Part shown: positions 62,240 to 64,000 of the stretch, piece by piece | How the letters are laid out: every line of letters starts with the position of its first letter | How positions within the stretch are numbered: the stretch's first letter is position 1 | Assembly: GCA_021018815.1 (NCBI GenBank) | Contig: JAITYX010000017.1 | Coordinates: 2,356,001 to 2,420,000, forward strand | DNA: 64,000 nucleotides | Source: Talinum fruticosum | Taxonomy: Eukaryota; Streptophyta; Magnoliopsida; Caryophyllales; Talinaceae | Direction of reading: 5' to 3' | Position numbers and translations under genes: made by a program | Notes under the pieces: generated by a model | Seen by the model: only the letters and a program-made list of their open reading frames with translations | What the model was told of the DNA's origin: nothing | Databases searched by the model: none

Positions 62240-62445
62240 GATCTTTGTTTAGATTTGGAATTTTCTGCTTTTAATTTTGTCAGGAGAGAGAATTATTGGG
62301 TGGCTAATTGTTTAGTTCATCTTCAATCCCATAATCCGTCGTGTCGATTTAGATGAAAGATATCTCTGAATTGTCTTTGATCGGGCTTTGGATGATTTGT
62401 ATTTTGCGTTGGATATTTGAGTAGTATACCCATATAAAAAAAGAA
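62240..62445 (+). mobile_element. LINE 3' end: RNase H-domain scrap
   Basis: The frame gives FSAFNFVRRENYWVANCLVH, which matches the C-terminal motif of plant LINE RNase H domains (F-x-x-VRRExNxVAdxLA-x-x). It is followed by stops and then an A-rich tail (AAAAAAAGAAAAGAAAAGGG). Only the last part of an element survives. Confidence 0.5.
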
Positions 62446-63344
62446 AAGAAAAGGGTGAAAATTTAAAAAAAAAATTTATAATCTACAAATTTAAAAAAAA
62501 ATTAATGATGCTATTATATTATTTTATTTACGATTTTTCTAAATTGAAAAAAACACACAATAGTAACAGATAATAAATATAATAAGTTTAAGCAATATTA
62601 TTATTTTTGTCATCTCCATTAAACTTTAACTTATGTATTGAATGCGCTAAGTCTTGCAACACATAAGCTATATTAAAAGGGAAAATTCGTTTGTTTTTTT
62701 GTTTTGGTGGGATAGAAGACTACGATTTGTTTTCAATATTAGGTTTATGAATTTATCAATTTAATTAAAAAGTTAGCCGTGGAAGCCAGCGATATCGATT
62801 TTTTATTTTTTAAAATTTGTTTTTTGGCATGTCAGGCGCAGTGCGGCACCGACGAGATTGTTTAACAGTGTGAGAATGTGACCACAATTAAAATAGGAAG
62901 ATCATTTTTTTAATAGAAGGAAGATCATAATTGAAATATAAGTCTTAATTAATTATTCTACTTGTTTAATATTATTTGTTGTATTTTGTAAGATAAAAAA
63001 AAGGATAAAGGAACTTCATAATTTAGTTGTCCAAGTTTTTTATAGAAAGAATTGATTCTTGTAATGACCTTATTTATTGTATTAATTAATAATTACTACC
63101 TCTATTATCAAATATTTGTCCCTTGTTTTTTTTTAACGTAAAAGTCTCAAAATAATTTTTTTAACAGTTAGAATTTAAACTCGTATCTTTCTTGTAAAAT
63201 CAATTCATATCTAACATGTTTCAAAAAAAAAATCATGTATAACAATATACTATATAATAAATATTCAAAAATACTTTCTAAATAGGATAAGTATTTTAAA
63301 CAACAAATAGATTTGAATCCAGGTAGACTCGACTCATTGCAATG

Positions 63345-63505
63345 GTCAACTAAGTAAAACGAGTTTCTTAATCGTTTGTTTAGCGTGGGGTAATAAAGTT
63401 GCTCATGAATTATCTTATTTGCAACCATTTAATTTTGAGGATAGGGTATGAGTTGATGATGTTTCGGATGTAATTGTTAATCGGGCATCCGATGACACAT
63501 ATGAT
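63345..63505 (+). mobile_element. LINE RNase H-domain scrap
   Basis: The frame gives WGNKVAHELSYLQPFNFEDR and, after one stop, VDDVSDVIVNRASDDTY. This matches the N-x-VAH-x-LA ... W-x-x-DVPDxI ... D end of plant LINE RNase H domains. It is degenerate and short. Confidence 0.45.
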
Positions 63506-64000
63506 TTTTTCACAATAAATAAGAACTAACCCTCTCCCTTGCTTGGATAAAATATATAAAAAAGTCAAACGAGTTTCATTATTTTTTATGCTTTTATATC
63601 TACAACTACACCTAGCTGTGTGCCACAAAAAACAAAAAAAAAAAACCAACTCTAAGCTATGCTACTCATTTTACCATTAATAAATATCATTTTTGTTATC
63701 AAATTAAGGTATAATATAAATTAGCTTGTTTTTAAGCAAATTCATTATAGTATATTTCAATAGAAGAAAAATCACGACTACTATGAAAATGAGCTTTTAA
63801 AAATGCTCTCTTTTAAGTGTTTTATACTAATTAATTAGTATTTTATATCATCCCTCTTGAATATAGAAAATAATGCATACAGATCAATACGGATAAATTT
63901 TAAATCTAAATTGCTGATAGAAACTTGTAAAATTTTAACTATTGCTTTTGGTAGTTTTTATAATACTTTATATTATCTAATATAAATTATAAATTCAATA

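Larger units (their letters stand above)
57621..64000. other. AT-rich intergenic region to the window end
   Basis: No gene-like frame is seen. The contents are a TA microsatellite, one hAT-like MITE candidate and two LINE RNase H scraps, listed separately. The 60.7-61.3 kb part is somewhat less AT-rich but shows nothing I recognise. Confidence 0.55.

Noticed and set aside
1..64000. tRNA or rRNA genes
   Set aside because: No cloverleaf-compatible A-box/B-box pair with acceptor stem and no rRNA-like conserved blocks were recognised. Only weak SINE-like boxes were seen.

Overview
The window is nuclear DNA from a flowering plant, most likely a eudicot. The evidence is GT-AG introns with plant-style exon structure, plant-only families (hevein-type chitin-binding proteins, class I GH19 chitinases, an AHL AT-hook protein, a UBP16-type MYND deubiquitinase), AT-rich intergenic DNA and many small plant transposons. 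I cannot name the species. Apart from the genes below, the window is mostly transposon-littered intergenic sequence.

Layout. 1-7.3 kb: AT-rich DNA, plus an unresolved, probably transcribed locus at 2.3-6.5 kb with a TGGGCC-rich promoter. 7.3-22.3 kb: a tandem cluster of four hevein-domain genes on the + strand. They are (1) an intronless gene with two hevein domains and a very long proline-rich, extensin-like tail that contains ten copies of a 153-bp repeat; (2) a decayed class I chitinase; (3) a class I chitinase with one hevein domain; and (4) a class I chitinase with two hevein domains. A 5'-truncated LINE sits just behind gene 2. A dead copy of the first two exons of AP4M lies between genes 3 and 4. 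23.9-30.9 kb: the intact AP-4 adaptor mu subunit gene in 13 exons. 36.1-37.1 kb: an intronless type-I AHL gene. 50.6-57.2 kb on the - strand: a UBP16-like ubiquitin-specific protease in 11 exons. The rest (31-36, 37-50.5 and 57.6-64 kb) holds no convincing gene but carries two hAT-type elements with target duplications, Stowaway-like MITEs, other MITEs and LINE RNase H scraps.

How the genes relate. The chitinases and the hevein/extensin protein are secreted proteins expected to bind or cut chitin in defence. Their upstream regions are recognisably related, and two carry a W-box next to a shared block. The order chitinase-AP4M(dead)-chitinase-AP4M(live) indicates that a two-gene block was duplicated in tandem. 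AP4M (trans-Golgi vesicle sorting), AHL (chromatin and transcription) and UBP16 (deubiquitination) are unrelated single genes.

Caveat. Four otherwise well-conserved genes carry apparent one-base deficits, mostly in or beside short homopolymers: AHL four, UBP16 two plus one ambiguous site, chitinase 3 two, chitinase 4 one. When these are allowed for, every total coding length becomes a multiple of three and the family sequence continues. I read most of them as consensus errors of the assembly. The chitinase at 12.0-14.3 kb is different: it carries larger deletions and a stop codon and is a real pseudogene.
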